From a virus: a stretch of DNA of 64,000 nucleotides. The notes under the pieces are model-generated. The model did no database searches, had not been told where the DNA came from, and saw nothing but the letters and a program-made list of their open reading frames with translations. Where the stretch lies: the IMG/VR virus record IMGVR_UViG_3300028284_000004, positions 1-64,000 of that record. One strand, given 5' to 3'. Numbering within the stretch: the first letter of the stretch is position 1; the number at the start of each line of letters is the position of its first letter. Positions 15,404 through 23,406 of the stretch are shown piece after piece. Position numbers and translations under genes: made by a program.

Positions 15404-17707
15404 ATGAATTTTAACGTCACAAAAAGGGACGGGAGCATCCAACCCTTTGATTTAGAGAAGTTACACAAAGTTTTGGATTGGGCTACTGATGGAATCACCG
15501 GTGTCTCAATCTCTGAAATTGAATTAAAAGCAAATATCCAATTATACGATAAGATTCCAGCTTATGATATTCACGAGCTGCTTATTAAATCTGCAGCTGA
15601 GCAAATCTCAGAATACACCCCAAATTATCAGTATGTTGCCGCACGGCTTGTTAACTATAAACTTCGTAAAGAAGTATATGGTCAATATGAACCATGGGAT
15701 CTTGTAAGAGTCGTAATCAATAATATCGCTGAAGGTGTTTATGATGGCGATATCATGCAGAAATATACTCGTGAAGAACTACTAGAACTTGATTCATATA
15801 TCAAGCATGAACGAGATGATACATTTACCTATGTCGGTATGGAACAGTTCCGTGGTAAGTATCTGGTACAAAACCGTAAGACAAAACAAATCTATGAAAC
15901 CCCTCAGATTCTTTATATGATGGTTGCTGCCACGTTGTTTGGTAGTTACCCTAAAGAGACGAGACTACAATACGTTAAGGATTATTATGATGCTATCTCA
16001 CAATTCTATATCTCACTCCCAACACCAATTATGGCAGGAGTTCGAACATCGACTCGCCAGTTCAGTTCTTGTGTACTCATCGAATCTGGAGACTCCCTTG
16101 ACAGTATTAATGCTACTGCTACTTCGATTGTCAAGTACATAAGCAAAAAGGCTGGTATTGGTATTGGTGCAGGATCTATCCGTGCAGCTGGTGCTGAAGT
16201 CGGTGATGGTTCTATTGTGCACACAGGACTTATTCCGTTCCTTAAGTATTTCCAATCAGCAGTAAAATCGTGCTCCCAAGGTGGTGTACGTGGGGGTGCA
16301 GCTACTGTATACCTACCAATGTGGCATTATGAGTATGAAGATCTTGTAGTACTAAAGAACAATAAGGGTACTGAAGAAAACCGTGTACGCCATATGGATT
16401 ATGCATTCCAAGTCAACAAGCTTATGTATGAACGTCTATTGACTGGTGGCAGTATTACTTTCTTTGATCCGAACGATGTTCCTGGACTATATGAATCATT
16501 CTTTAATGATCAAGATAAGTTTAAAGAGCTATACGAAAAGTATGAAAAGACTCGTTCTATTCGTAAGAAAACGATGACAGCAGTTGAAGCATTCTCTTCT
16601 CTATTGAGTGAACGTAAAGATACTGGTAGGATCTATGTGCAGAACGTAGATCACGCAAATGATCATGGCGCATTTGATGCTAAAGTTGCTCCTATCCGTA
16701 TGAGTAACCTATGTGTAGAGATCAATCTACCAACTACTCCATTACAATCAGCTGATGATGAGAACGGCGAGATTTCTCTATGTACTCTTTCAGCAATCAA
16801 TTGGGGTCTTATTAATGATCCTTCTGAGTTTGAGAAGTATTGTACCTTAGCAGTACGTGGTTTAGATGAGTTGTTAGACTATCAAGACTATCCAGTTCCT
16901 GCTGCACATCGAGGCACTATGAACCGTAGACCATTAGGTATTGGTATCATTAACCTTGCATACTTCCTTGCAAAACGTGGTATGAAGTATGATTCATCTG
17001 CATATGAAACCGTAGATGAATATGCAGAGGCATGGTCGTATTATCTCATTAAAGCATCTGCCGATCTTGCGAAAGAAAAAGGTAAAATAAATGCAAATAA
17101 TGAGACAAAATACGCATCTGGAGTGTTTCCAAATAATACATATAAGAGTGCAGTAGATAATATTGTAGAGCACCGGGTACGCATGCCGTGGACTGAATTG
17201 GGCTGCCAACTCAGAGAAACAGGTATCCGTAATTCCACTCTCATGGCACTTATGCCAGCCGAAACATCTGCACAGATTAGTAATAGTACTAATGGTATTG
17301 AACCTCCTAGAGCTTTGGTATCGTATAAACAAAGTAAAGATGGGGTTATGGCTCAGGTTGTTCCTGGGTATCATCACCTTAAAAATAAATATGATCTCCT
17401 ATGGGACCAAGAATCTCCGGAGGGTTATCTTCACATTTGTGCTATTCTACAGAAATATGTTGACCAAGGGATAAGTGTTAATACATCGTATAACCCTGAG
17501 CACTTCGAAGACTCAAAGATCCCGATGTCAATCCTTATAAAGGACCTTGTAACTGCTTACAAATATGGTCTTAAGCAACTCTATTACTTCAACACTTTTG
17601 ACGGTGCTGGAGAAATGACAGATAATGAAACGCATCACGCATATGATGGTGCATCAACCCAAACAATTATTGACGACGAGGAAGATTGCGATTCATGCAA
17701 AATCTGA
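15404..17707 (+). CDS. nrdA: Ribonucleoside-diphosphate reductase alpha subunit (class Ia, 767 aa)
   Basis: Reduces ribonucleotides to deoxyribonucleotides with NrdB. An N-terminal ATP-cone (VTKRDGSIQPFDLEKLH, residues about 4-90) implies allosteric activity control. Catalytic-site features: FSSCVLIESGDS (first redox Cys), NLCVEI (active-site Cys region), MPAETSAQIS, and a C-terminal CDSC pair that shuttles electrons from glutaredoxin. Length agrees with class Ia. The final bases overlap nrdB. Operon with nrdB and a glutaredoxin under the promoter at 15343. Confidence 0.96.
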   Translation: MNFNVTKRDGSIQPFDLEKLHKVLDWATDGITGVSISEIELKANIQLYDKIPAYDIHELLIKSAAEQISEYTPNYQYVAARLVNYKLRKEVYGQYEPWDLVRVVINNIAEGVYDGDIMQKYTREELLELDSYIKHERDDTFTYVGMEQFRGKYLVQNRKTKQIYETPQILYMMVAATLFGSYPKETRLQYVKDYYDAISQFYISLPTPIMAGVRTSTRQFSSCVLIESGDSLDSINATATSIVKYISKKAGIGIGAGSIRAAGAEVGDGSIVHTGLIPFLKYFQSAVKSCSQGGVRGGAATVYLPMWHYEYEDLVVLKNNKGTEENRVRHMDYAFQVNKLMYERLLTGGSITFFDPNDVPGLYESFFNDQDKFKELYEKYEKTRSIRKKTMTAVEAFSSLLSERKDTGRIYVQNVDHANDHGAFDAKVAPIRMSNLCVEINLPTTPLQSADDENGEISLCTLSAINWGLINDPSEFEKYCTLAVRGLDELLDYQDYPVPAAHRGTMNRRPLGIGIINLAYFLAKRGMKYDSSAYETVDEYAEAWSYYLIKASADLAKEKGKINANNETKYASGVFPNNTYKSAVDNIVEHRVRMPWTELGCQLRETGIRNSTLMALMPAETSAQISNSTNGIEPPRALVSYKQSKDGVMAQVVPGYHHLKNKYDLLWDQESPEGYLHICAILQKYVDQGISVNTSYNPEHFEDSKIPMSILIKDLVTAYKYGLKQLYYFNTFDGAGEMTDNETHHAYDGASTQTIIDDEEDCDSCKI

Positions 17708-18768
17708 AAAAGAAATCCCACCTAGAAAAAAATATGTTTTTAGATGAAGCGGTAGATATCGCACGGTACGACCAATTAAAGTATCCATCTATTGAGAAGA
17801 TTACTGATAAGCAATTGGGATTCTTTTGGAGACCTGAAGAGGTAGACGTATCAAAAGACAAGAAAGACTTTAATAGTTGTACTGATCACGAAAAGCATAT
17901 CTTTACTTCTAACCTTAAGCGACAGATCTTATTGGATTCTGTTCAAGGTAGAGATCCGGCTATTGCGTTCTTGCCTATTAGTTCAATTCCTGAGATTGAG
18001 AATTGGGTCATGACGTGGACATTCTTTGAGACTATCCACTCAAGATCTTATACCCATATTATTCGTAATGTGTATGCTAATCCATCTGAAGTATTTGATA
18101 ACATTATGGATAGCAAAGAGATCAGTGATTGTGCTACTGATATTTCAAAGTATTACGATGATCTAGAACAACGTAACCAAATCTCTCCAGGATATGGTTC
18201 ATATGAACATAAGAAATCTTTATATATGGCTATGATGGCAGCAAATGCTTTAGAAGGTATTCGCTTCTATGTATCCTTTGCATGTTCATGGGCATTTGCT
18301 GAGCTTAAAAAAATGGAAGGCAACGCAAAGATTATTAAGTTTATTGCACGAGATGAGAATGTTCACTTAGCGGCTACCACTAATATCATTAAGAACTTTA
18401 CCAAAGAAGATCCTGATATGGTAAAGATTGCTGATGAGATGAAAGACGAAGTTGAAAAGTTATTTGTCGATGTAATTGAGCAAGAAAAAGCTTGGGCAAA
18501 ATACTTGTTTAAAGACGGAAGTATGATTGGTCTAAATGAAAGACTGTTAGGCGATTATGTTGAATTCATTGGATGTAAGAGAATGAGAGCCTTAGGAATC
18601 CATTGCCCATACACAGTATCTAAGACTAACCCATTACCATGGACTGAAAAATGGATCGGTGGCGGTAACGTACAAGTTGCACCACAAGAAACAGAAATTA
18701 CCTCATATGTAACAGGTGGAGTCAAACAAGACGTATCAGCCGAAACAATGGCTGGATTAAGTTTATAA
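17695..18768 (+). CDS. nrdB: Ribonucleoside-diphosphate reductase beta subunit (357 aa)
   Basis: Di-iron tyrosyl-radical subunit. Iron ligand motifs are visible: FETIHSRSYTHI (E-x-x-H) and RDENVHLA (second E-x-x-H), with LEGIRFYVSFAC between them. ATG at 17695 overlaps the nrdA stop by 13 bp; a TTG at 17686 is less likely. The C-terminal end contributes to NrdA binding. Followed after 15 bp by a glutaredoxin gene. Confidence 0.95.
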   Translation: MQNLKKKSHLEKNMFLDEAVDIARYDQLKYPSIEKITDKQLGFFWRPEEVDVSKDKKDFNSCTDHEKHIFTSNLKRQILLDSVQGRDPAIAFLPISSIPEIENWVMTWTFFETIHSRSYTHIIRNVYANPSEVFDNIMDSKEISDCATDISKYYDDLEQRNQISPGYGSYEHKKSLYMAMMAANALEGIRFYVSFACSWAFAELKKMEGNAKIIKFIARDENVHLAATTNIIKNFTKEDPDMVKIADEMKDEVEKLFVDVIEQEKAWAKYLFKDGSMIGLNERLLGDYVEFIGCKRMRALGIHCPYTVSKTNPLPWTEKWIGGGNVQVAPQETEITSYVTGGVKQDVSAETMAGLSL

Positions 18769-18783
18769 TAATAGGAGTATATT

Positions 18784-19020
18784 ATGCACATTGAAATTTA
18801 TAGTAAAGAAGATTGTCCCTATTGCCAGTATGCAATTCAGAAAGCCGAGAGCATGAGTTCATACATTGAGAAGGTAGTAACATATAAAAAATATATGCTG
18901 GGTGAAGATTTTACAAGAGAAGAATTGCTTGAAAAGTTTCCAACAGCTAGAACATTTCCACAAATCACTATTGATGGCAAATCAATTGGTGGTTGGAACG
19001 AATTCCAAAAGGTATCCTAA
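18784..19020 (+). CDS. Glutaredoxin (78 aa)
   Basis: Thioredoxin-fold protein with active site CPYC (residues 14-17) and the cis-proline loop TFPQITIDG. Likely reduces the C-terminal disulfide of NrdA, equivalent in role to T4 NrdC. Behind AATAGGAGTATATT; overlaps the next gene at TAATG. The CPYC site is the classical dithiol glutaredoxin type. Confidence 0.92.
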   Translation: MHIEIYSKEDCPYCQYAIQKAESMSSYIEKVVTYKKYMLGEDFTREELLEKFPTARTFPQITIDGKSIGGWNEFQKVS

Positions 19021-19175
19021 TGACTAAAAGAAGACTCGAAATAGATTGTGAAGCATGTTATACTAGAACTGATGTTATCTACGAAGAAGCTCCGCCAATC
19101 TATTGTCCAGTCTGCGGTGAAAAGCAAGAGGAATTAGCTTGGTCTGGTGAAGAACTCGATTTTGATGATGAATAA
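19020..19175 (+). CDS. Small zinc-ribbon protein (51 aa)
   Basis: Overlaps the glutaredoxin stop. Contains two CxxC knuckles (CEAC at 10-13 and CPVC around 29-32) that would bind zinc, and an acidic tail (ELAWSGEELDFDDE). Probably a nucleic-acid or protein-binding ribbon. Part of the nrd operon by spacing. Confidence 0.8.
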   Translation: MTKRRLEIDCEACYTRTDVIYEEAPPIYCPVCGEKQEELAWSGEELDFDDE

Positions 19176-19183
19176 ATATAGGT

Positions 19184-19615
19184 ATGACAAATAAATGGCT
19201 ATATCACGACAAAGAATACAAACTTCCAGAAGAGTGCAGTCCCAAAGAACTGTATGGTTTCGTTTATCTAATAACCAACAAGATAACGAATCAGCAGTAC
19301 GTAGGGAAGAAATGGTTTTGGAGCACCAAAACGTTACCAATAACCAAGACTCGAAAGAGACGAAAAAAGTTACTGGTTGAATCTAATTGGAAAGACTATT
19401 ATGGTTCTAATGATCGTCTGAATAAAGATGTAATAGAACACGGCGTTGATAACTTTAAACGTGAGATATTACATCTTTGCAAATCCAAGGGAGACTGTTC
19501 ATATATGGAAGCAAAGGAACAGTTTGATAGGGATGTCCTTTTATCTGAAAATTATTATAATGGGATTATTGCCTGTAAGATATCAGGTATGCATGTAAAA
19601 AATCTTATTAAATAG
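19184..19615 (+). CDS. GIY-YIG-like endonuclease (143 aa)
   Basis: N-terminal GFVYLITN and QYVGKK match the GIY-YIG signature with Phe-Val-Tyr for Ile-Tyr and Tyr-Val-Gly for Tyr-Ile-Gly; a YYGSNDRL segment (about 75) and a C-terminal MEAKEQF (Glu candidate) follow. Such nucleases in T4-like phages are often free-standing homing enzymes (Seg type) or DNA-processing enzymes. No intron is visible in neighbouring genes. Placed between the zinc-ribbon gene and a new promoter. Confidence 0.68.
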   Translation: MTNKWLYHDKEYKLPEECSPKELYGFVYLITNKITNQQYVGKKWFWSTKTLPITKTRKRRKKLLVESNWKDYYGSNDRLNKDVIEHGVDNFKREILHLCKSKGDCSYMEAKEQFDRDVLLSENYYNGIIACKISGMHVKNLIK

Positions 19616-19617
19616 TT

Positions 19618-19647
19618 GTGTACATCTCCTCTAAACTGTGGTATAAT
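19618..19647 (+). promoter_or_regulatory. Early-type promoter giving a possibly leaderless transcript
   Basis: GTGTAC 19618-19623, TATAAT 19642-19647, 18 bp spacer. The -10 box ends 7 bp before the ATG at 19655, so the predicted start nucleotide falls on or next to the A of the start codon. No Shine-Dalgarno is possible between them. Confidence 0.85.
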
Positions 19648-19654
19648 ACATGTT

Positions 19655-20044
19655 ATGAATAAAGATAATGTTATACAATTTCCAATAACGCCTCGTGTGC
19701 AACGCATGCAGGCCGATATTGAAGAGAAATACTATGAGGCTATGGTCGATCAAGATAATGCTGTGCAAATGGCACATTACATTTTTGATCTAATGACTGT
19801 TGGAATTGCCGAACAAGACTGGGTTCCCGAATATAGAGATATGGAATTTAAAAATCCTGATGCGTATGAAGCTAAGGACGTATTTGTTATCTTAAATTTA
19901 ATCAGCTCAATGCTATTAAGATACAAAGGTTATAGTCATATGATGCAGTATGACTTAGATGAACTATATGATAAACTTTGTGATGCATCACAAGGGGAAC
20001 ATTTACATTTTGATGATGAGGAAGAATACGATGATTTTGATTGA
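19655..20044 (+). CDS. Hypothetical acidic protein (129 aa), possibly leaderless
   Basis: ATG at 19655 is the first after the -10 box. N-terminus NKDNVIQFPITPRVQRMQ, then helices (MAHYIFDLMTVGIAEQDW), a hydrophobic helix (VFVILNLISSMLLRY) and a very acidic tail (FDDEEEYDDFD). I recall similar proteins in marine T4-like phages close to rnh, of unknown function. Overlaps rnh by 14 bp. Confidence 0.78.
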   Translation: MNKDNVIQFPITPRVQRMQADIEEKYYEAMVDQDNAVQMAHYIFDLMTVGIAEQDWVPEYRDMEFKNPDAYEAKDVFVILNLISSMLLRYKGYSHMMQYDLDELYDKLCDASQGEHLHFDDEEEYDDFD

Positions 20045-20891
20045 TTTTAACCAGATTGCACTGAGTAATATTTTTGTGCAAAAACTTAATGAAGAGAATA
20101 TGATCCGTCATATGATTCTAAACTCTCTTCGGATGTATAACAAGAAATACCGTAATGAATATGGCAACATGGTAATATGTTGTGATGCCCCAAATACATG
20201 GCGTAGAGACTACTTTCCTTACTACAAAGCTAATCGTAAAAAGAACCGTGATTCCTCTGATATGGATTGGCCTGAAATCTTCCGCATTCTAAACCTAGTA
20301 CGTGAAGAGATCTCCGAGAATCTTCCATACAAACTTCTTCAAATCGAAGGATGTGAAGCTGATGATATTATTGCTGGTCTTGCGCTAGAGACTCAAGAAT
20401 TTGGTAAAGACGAAAAGGTAATGATTATCTCTTCCGATAAGGATTATATCCAACTTCAGAGATTTAACAATGTCCAACAGTTTTCTCCGATGCAAAAGAA
20501 AGTTGTAACAGATAAGAACCCTCGTAAGTATCTATTTGAACATGTTATCAAGGGTGATACTGGTGACGGTATTCCAAATATTCTTTCTAGTGATGATTGT
20601 TTGGCATCTGATGGTAAACGACAAACCCCTGTTACAAAGAAAAAGATCGAGATGTGGTTAGAAAATGCTGAAGATCTAAAATCTGTTATGGATGATGAGA
20701 CCTATAGGAATTACCAACGTAACAAAACACTCATTGATTTGACCGAAATCCCTGAGTCTGTAAAAAAAGAAATTATAAATACTTTTAATGAGACCAAAGT
20801 ACCAATGAAGATGAAAGTATTAAACTATTTAATTAAAAAACGATGTAACCTATTGATTGACAGTGTTGAGGAATTTTATACATATGGCTAA
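20031..20891 (+). CDS. rnh: RNase H / 5'-3' exonuclease (T4 Rnh, FEN family, 286 aa)
   Basis: Removes RNA primers from lagging-strand fragments. Typical motifs: ILIDFN at the N-terminus (first metal Asp), CCDAPNTWRRDYFPYYKANR (conserved Arg/Lys), EGCEADDIIAGLA (acidic metal cluster), SSDKDYIQLQ and KGDTGDGIPN (helix-hairpin-helix with Asp). ATG at 20031 gives the expected MILIDFN start; upstream ATGs lie in the preceding gene. Length is close to the 305 aa of T4 Rnh. Confidence 0.93.
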   Translation: MILIDFNQIALSNIFVQKLNEENMIRHMILNSLRMYNKKYRNEYGNMVICCDAPNTWRRDYFPYYKANRKKNRDSSDMDWPEIFRILNLVREEISENLPYKLLQIEGCEADDIIAGLALETQEFGKDEKVMIISSDKDYIQLQRFNNVQQFSPMQKKVVTDKNPRKYLFEHVIKGDTGDGIPNILSSDDCLASDGKRQTPVTKKKIEMWLENAEDLKSVMDDETYRNYQRNKTLIDLTEIPESVKKEIINTFNETKVPMKMKVLNYLIKKRCNLLIDSVEEFYTYG

Positions 20892-21330
20892 GAAACTAAT
20901 ATCAGAAGTATTCGAATACGCAGCAAAACTAAAGACCAAAGAAGAAAAGAAAAAGTTCTTATTGGCAAATTCATCGTTACCCTTAAGAGATATTATTAAG
21001 GGTGGCTTCGACGAATCCATCAAATTTAACATTCCAGATGGAACTCCCCCATATACGAAAGACGATGCTCCTATTGGACACCAGCCATCTACGCTGTATA
21101 ACCAGACTCGTAAATTCAAGTATTTTGTGAAAGGCGGAATCGGAGATAGAATTCTTCCTGCCCGACGTGAAAAAATGTTCATCGATTTACTAGAATCAAT
21201 TCATTCAAATGAAGCAGATCTAGTGATCGCAATGAAAGATAAAAAGCTCAAAGGAAAATATAGTGGCATTACTAAGAAATTATGTGCCGAGACATTCCCT
21301 AGCCTTTTCCCTGAAGAAAATAAACAGTAA
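20884..21330 (+). CDS. Conserved T4-like phage protein (148 aa, DUF6433-like)
   Basis: Overlaps rnh by 8 bp. Conserved-looking blocks: PLRDIIKGGFDESIKF, DGTPPYTKDDAPIGHQPSTL, GDRILPARREKMFIDLLESI and GITKKLCAETFPSLFP. I recall this family (DUF6433) next to rnh in marine T4-like phages, so a replication link is plausible. No catalytic motif recognised. A TATAAATA at 20774 inside rnh might give extra late expression. Confidence 0.85.
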   Translation: MAKKLISEVFEYAAKLKTKEEKKKFLLANSSLPLRDIIKGGFDESIKFNIPDGTPPYTKDDAPIGHQPSTLYNQTRKFKYFVKGGIGDRILPARREKMFIDLLESIHSNEADLVIAMKDKKLKGKYSGITKKLCAETFPSLFPEENKQ

Positions 21331-21414
21331 CGATTATTGACTCAACTTAAAGGAGGTTAATCCCTAATCTATATAATGATCTTATACAAACAATAACTTT
21401 AACGGAGTACAACC

Positions 21415-21576
21415 ATGAGGTTACATGAGATCGAAAGACTTAAACGAGATAGAAAAGAAACACAACACTATCAACGGAGTTTGCAGAAAAAGGGTAAAGA
21501 CACGCATGTTTATAAGATGCAAAAGAAAATTGAGTATCTTTCCGATTATATTAACGAACTATCGAGGGTCTCATAG
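21415..21576 (+). CDS. Small basic helical protein (53 aa)
   Basis: ATG behind AACGGAGTACAACC. Fully helical and basic (RLKRDRKETQHYQRSLQKKG, MQKKIEYLSDYINEL). Ends just before a long hairpin. No family recognised; a small DNA- or RNA-binding early protein is possible. Confidence 0.7.
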   Translation: MRLHEIERLKRDRKETQHYQRSLQKKGKDTHVYKMQKKIEYLSDYINELSRVS

Positions 21577-21588
21577 ATAGAAAATAAT

Positions 21589-21621
21589 GAAAGTAAACCT
21601 CGCATTTAGGGGTTTACTTTC
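21589..21621 (+). terminator. Hairpin terminator overlapping the next promoter
   Basis: Perfect 11-bp stem GAAAGTAAACC / GGTTTACTTTC with an 11-nt loop, followed by TCTTT. Its right arm contains the GTTTAC -35 box of the promoter at 21612-21641. Confidence 0.72.
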
Positions 21622-21641
21622 TCTTTATACTATGATATAAT
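21612..21641 (+). promoter_or_regulatory. Early-type promoter giving a possibly leaderless transcript
   Basis: GTTTAC 21612-21617, TATAAT 21636-21641, 18 bp spacer. The ATG at 21649 begins 7 bp after the -10 box, so transcription should start at or next to the start codon. Confidence 0.85.
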
Positions 21642-21648
21642 ACACATT

Positions 21649-22194
21649 ATGAATATATTTGTACTTGACAATAATCCAATAACCGCAGCTCAATATCATA
21701 ACAACAAGCATGTTGTAAAGATGATACTCGAGGCTGCACAAATGCTATCAACTGCACATAGAATTCTAGACGGTGAAGAATATGCCGATAAGTCTAGATC
21801 TGGTCGCAATATCAAACGATGGAAGCTAGAAGAGAATAATGATCTCATCTATAAAGCTGTCCATGTTAACCATCCTTGTACTATCTGGACAAGAGAATCT
21901 TTAGAAAATTATCAATGGCATTATGACCTATTCGTTGCATTATGTGATGAGTATACATATAGGTATGGTAAAGTTCATGAAACTGATACAAAACTGAGAG
22001 ATGTATTAAAACATCCACCAAAAAATATCGAAACTACTAAAGGCCTAACTCCATTTGCTCAAGCAATGCCAGATTATTGCAAGAATCCAGATGGAGTTAC
22101 TGCCTATAGAAACTATTACATACACGAAAAAACAGAGTTATGTGTATGGAAGCAACGAGCCATTCCCGAATGGTTTAATGTACTAACGGCGTAG
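21649..22194 (+). CDS. Conserved phage protein (181 aa) of unknown function
   Basis: Starts MNIFVLDNNPITAAQYHNNK, followed by HVVKMILEAAQMLSTAHRIL, VNHPCTIWTRES and PFAQAMPDYCK. The N-terminal Asp and His pattern is highly conserved in many phages that I recall, and has been loosely linked to DNA-repair glycosylases, but I cannot support that link. Predicted to be made from a leaderless mRNA. Ends 9 bp before the next ORF. Confidence 0.82.
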   Translation: MNIFVLDNNPITAAQYHNNKHVVKMILEAAQMLSTAHRILDGEEYADKSRSGRNIKRWKLEENNDLIYKAVHVNHPCTIWTRESLENYQWHYDLFVALCDEYTYRYGKVHETDTKLRDVLKHPPKNIETTKGLTPFAQAMPDYCKNPDGVTAYRNYYIHEKTELCVWKQRAIPEWFNVLTA

Positions 22195-22203
22195 GAGTAT
22201 TCA

Positions 22204-22455
22204 ATGCCAATTTATAGCGTAAGAGATAACGATACTGGAGAGGTTGAGGAGATGATGATGTCTTATTCTTCCCTTACAGAGTATCTAAAAGAACATCCGA
22301 ATAAAGAGAGTATCATCACTAAAGCCCCTGGGATCTCCAGCGGTGGTGTTACTCGAGGTGCTTTGACCCAAGCCGGTGATGGTTGGAAAGAAGTGCAAGA
22401 TCGGGTTCGAAGCGGAATGCCACCTAAAGATAGACACTTAGTGAGAACAAAATAA
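22204..22455 (+). CDS. FmdB-like small protein lacking its zinc cysteines (83 aa)
   Basis: The frame MPIYSVRDNDTGEVEEMM, EYLKEHPN, PGISSGGV and GDGWKEVQDRVRS has the layout of short FmdB-type zinc-ribbon phage proteins, but there is no Cys at all, so the ribbon cannot bind zinc. Behind TAGGAGTATTCA and directly followed by phoH. Probably a conserved phage regulator-like protein; function not known. Confidence 0.78.
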   Translation: MPIYSVRDNDTGEVEEMMMSYSSLTEYLKEHPNKESIITKAPGISSGGVTRGALTQAGDGWKEVQDRVRSGMPPKDRHLVRTK

Positions 22456-23139
22456 ATGGGTACAATTAAACCTACTCGACTTAGGCTTGAACACCTAATA
22501 AAATTAGAACCAATGACGTCAAATCAAGAGATTGTATTTAACCATTGGGACAAAAATGACGGAATGGTTTTATCAGGTTCTGCAGGAACTGGTAAGACTT
22601 TTATATCGCTGTACCATGCAATGAGGAATGTGTTAGATAAAAACACTCCTTATCAAAAGGTACTTATTGTAAGATCTGCAGTTCCTACTCGTGATATGGG
22701 TTTCCTACCAGGAACTCAAGAGGAGAAAGAAGCTGCATATACAATTCCTTACCAAATTATAATAAATGATTTGTTTGGAGACAGGGAAGCATGGAGTAAG
22801 TTTATACAACTTAAGCAAGTGGAATTTTGCACAACATCGTACCTACGTGGTATGACATTCAATAATACTATTATCATTGTTGATGAAGCCCAAAACTGTA
22901 ACTACCACGAGCTATGTTCTATCATTACTCGTGTTGGTCATGATTGTAAATTTGTTCTTTGTGGCGATTATTACCAGTCTGATTTTACTCGTGAGAGTGA
23001 TAAAGATGGTATTAATAACTTCCTTGAAATTCTAGATAATATGAATCGATTCGAATCGGTAGAATTTATCTGGAAAGATATTGTTCGATCAGGTATGGTT
23101 AGGGACTTCATTATGACTAAGGAAATGATGGGGAAATAA
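22456..23139 (+). CDS. phoH: PhoH-like P-loop ATPase (227 aa)
   Basis: Walker A GSAGTGKT (about 36-43), IIIVDEAQN Walker B (about 136-144), the sensor-like LCGDYYQSD and RSAVPTRDMGFLPG are diagnostic of PhoH. ATP-dependent RNA-related helicase/ATPase, very common in marine phages and often discussed as a phosphate-stress gene, with no settled role. Starts right after the stop of the FmdB-like gene. Confidence 0.94.
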   Translation: MGTIKPTRLRLEHLIKLEPMTSNQEIVFNHWDKNDGMVLSGSAGTGKTFISLYHAMRNVLDKNTPYQKVLIVRSAVPTRDMGFLPGTQEEKEAAYTIPYQIIINDLFGDREAWSKFIQLKQVEFCTTSYLRGMTFNNTIIIVDEAQNCNYHELCSIITRVGHDCKFVLCGDYYQSDFTRESDKDGINNFLEILDNMNRFESVEFIWKDIVRSGMVRDFIMTKEMMGK

Positions 23140-23140
23140 C

Positions 23141-23317
23141 ATGAAATCTAAATGGCACGGCGGCAAGGGTTCGGATCGACGTCAAGGATCTAACCTTAAG
23201 CAATACGAAGATAACTGGGAAAAGATCTTCGGGAAGAAAAAGAAAGAGGAGCAGGCAAAAACGGATGATGATCCTGACCCTCCTCGAGAAGCAGAACCTT
23301 GGCATAACAGACCATGA
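23141..23317 (+). CDS. Small conserved basic protein (58 aa)
   Basis: Starts 1 bp after phoH. Sequence WHGGKGSDRRQGSNLKQYED, then a Lys-rich run (FGKKKKEEQ) and an acidic/Pro tail (DDDPDPPREAEP). I recall the WHGGKGS...NYDKIFG pattern from other T4-like marine phages. Function unknown. Confidence 0.78.
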   Translation: MKSKWHGGKGSDRRQGSNLKQYEDNWEKIFGKKKKEEQAKTDDDPDPPREAEPWHNRP

Positions 23318-23322
23318 TTAAT

Positions 23323-23358
23323 AAAATGTACACATTTTGAAAATAAATGTGTACATTT
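23323..23358 (+). terminator. Hairpin terminator overlapping the next promoter
   Basis: Inverted repeat AAATGTACACATTT / AAATGTGTACATTT around a short A-rich loop, followed by TTCTTTTTTT. The right arm includes the GTGTAC -35 box at 23349. AT-rich, so strength is uncertain. Confidence 0.65.
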
Positions 23359-23378
23359 TTCTTTTTTTGTGTTATAAT
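23349..23378 (+). promoter_or_regulatory. Early-type promoter
   Basis: GTGTAC 23349-23354, TATAAT 23373-23378, 18 bp spacer; serves the small-gene operon starting at 23407. Confidence 0.85.
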
Positions 23379-23406
23379 ATAATCTATTATCAATGAGGCG
23401 ACATAT

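Noticed and set aside
15340-18768. Intron or intein in nrdA/nrdB
   Set aside because: Both proteins are continuous and of normal length with all motifs; no insert or splice-type boundary seen.
20774-20781. TATAAATA inside rnh
   Set aside because: 110 bp before the next ATG and inside a coding sequence; could be a late start for the DUF6433-like gene but not strong enough to list.
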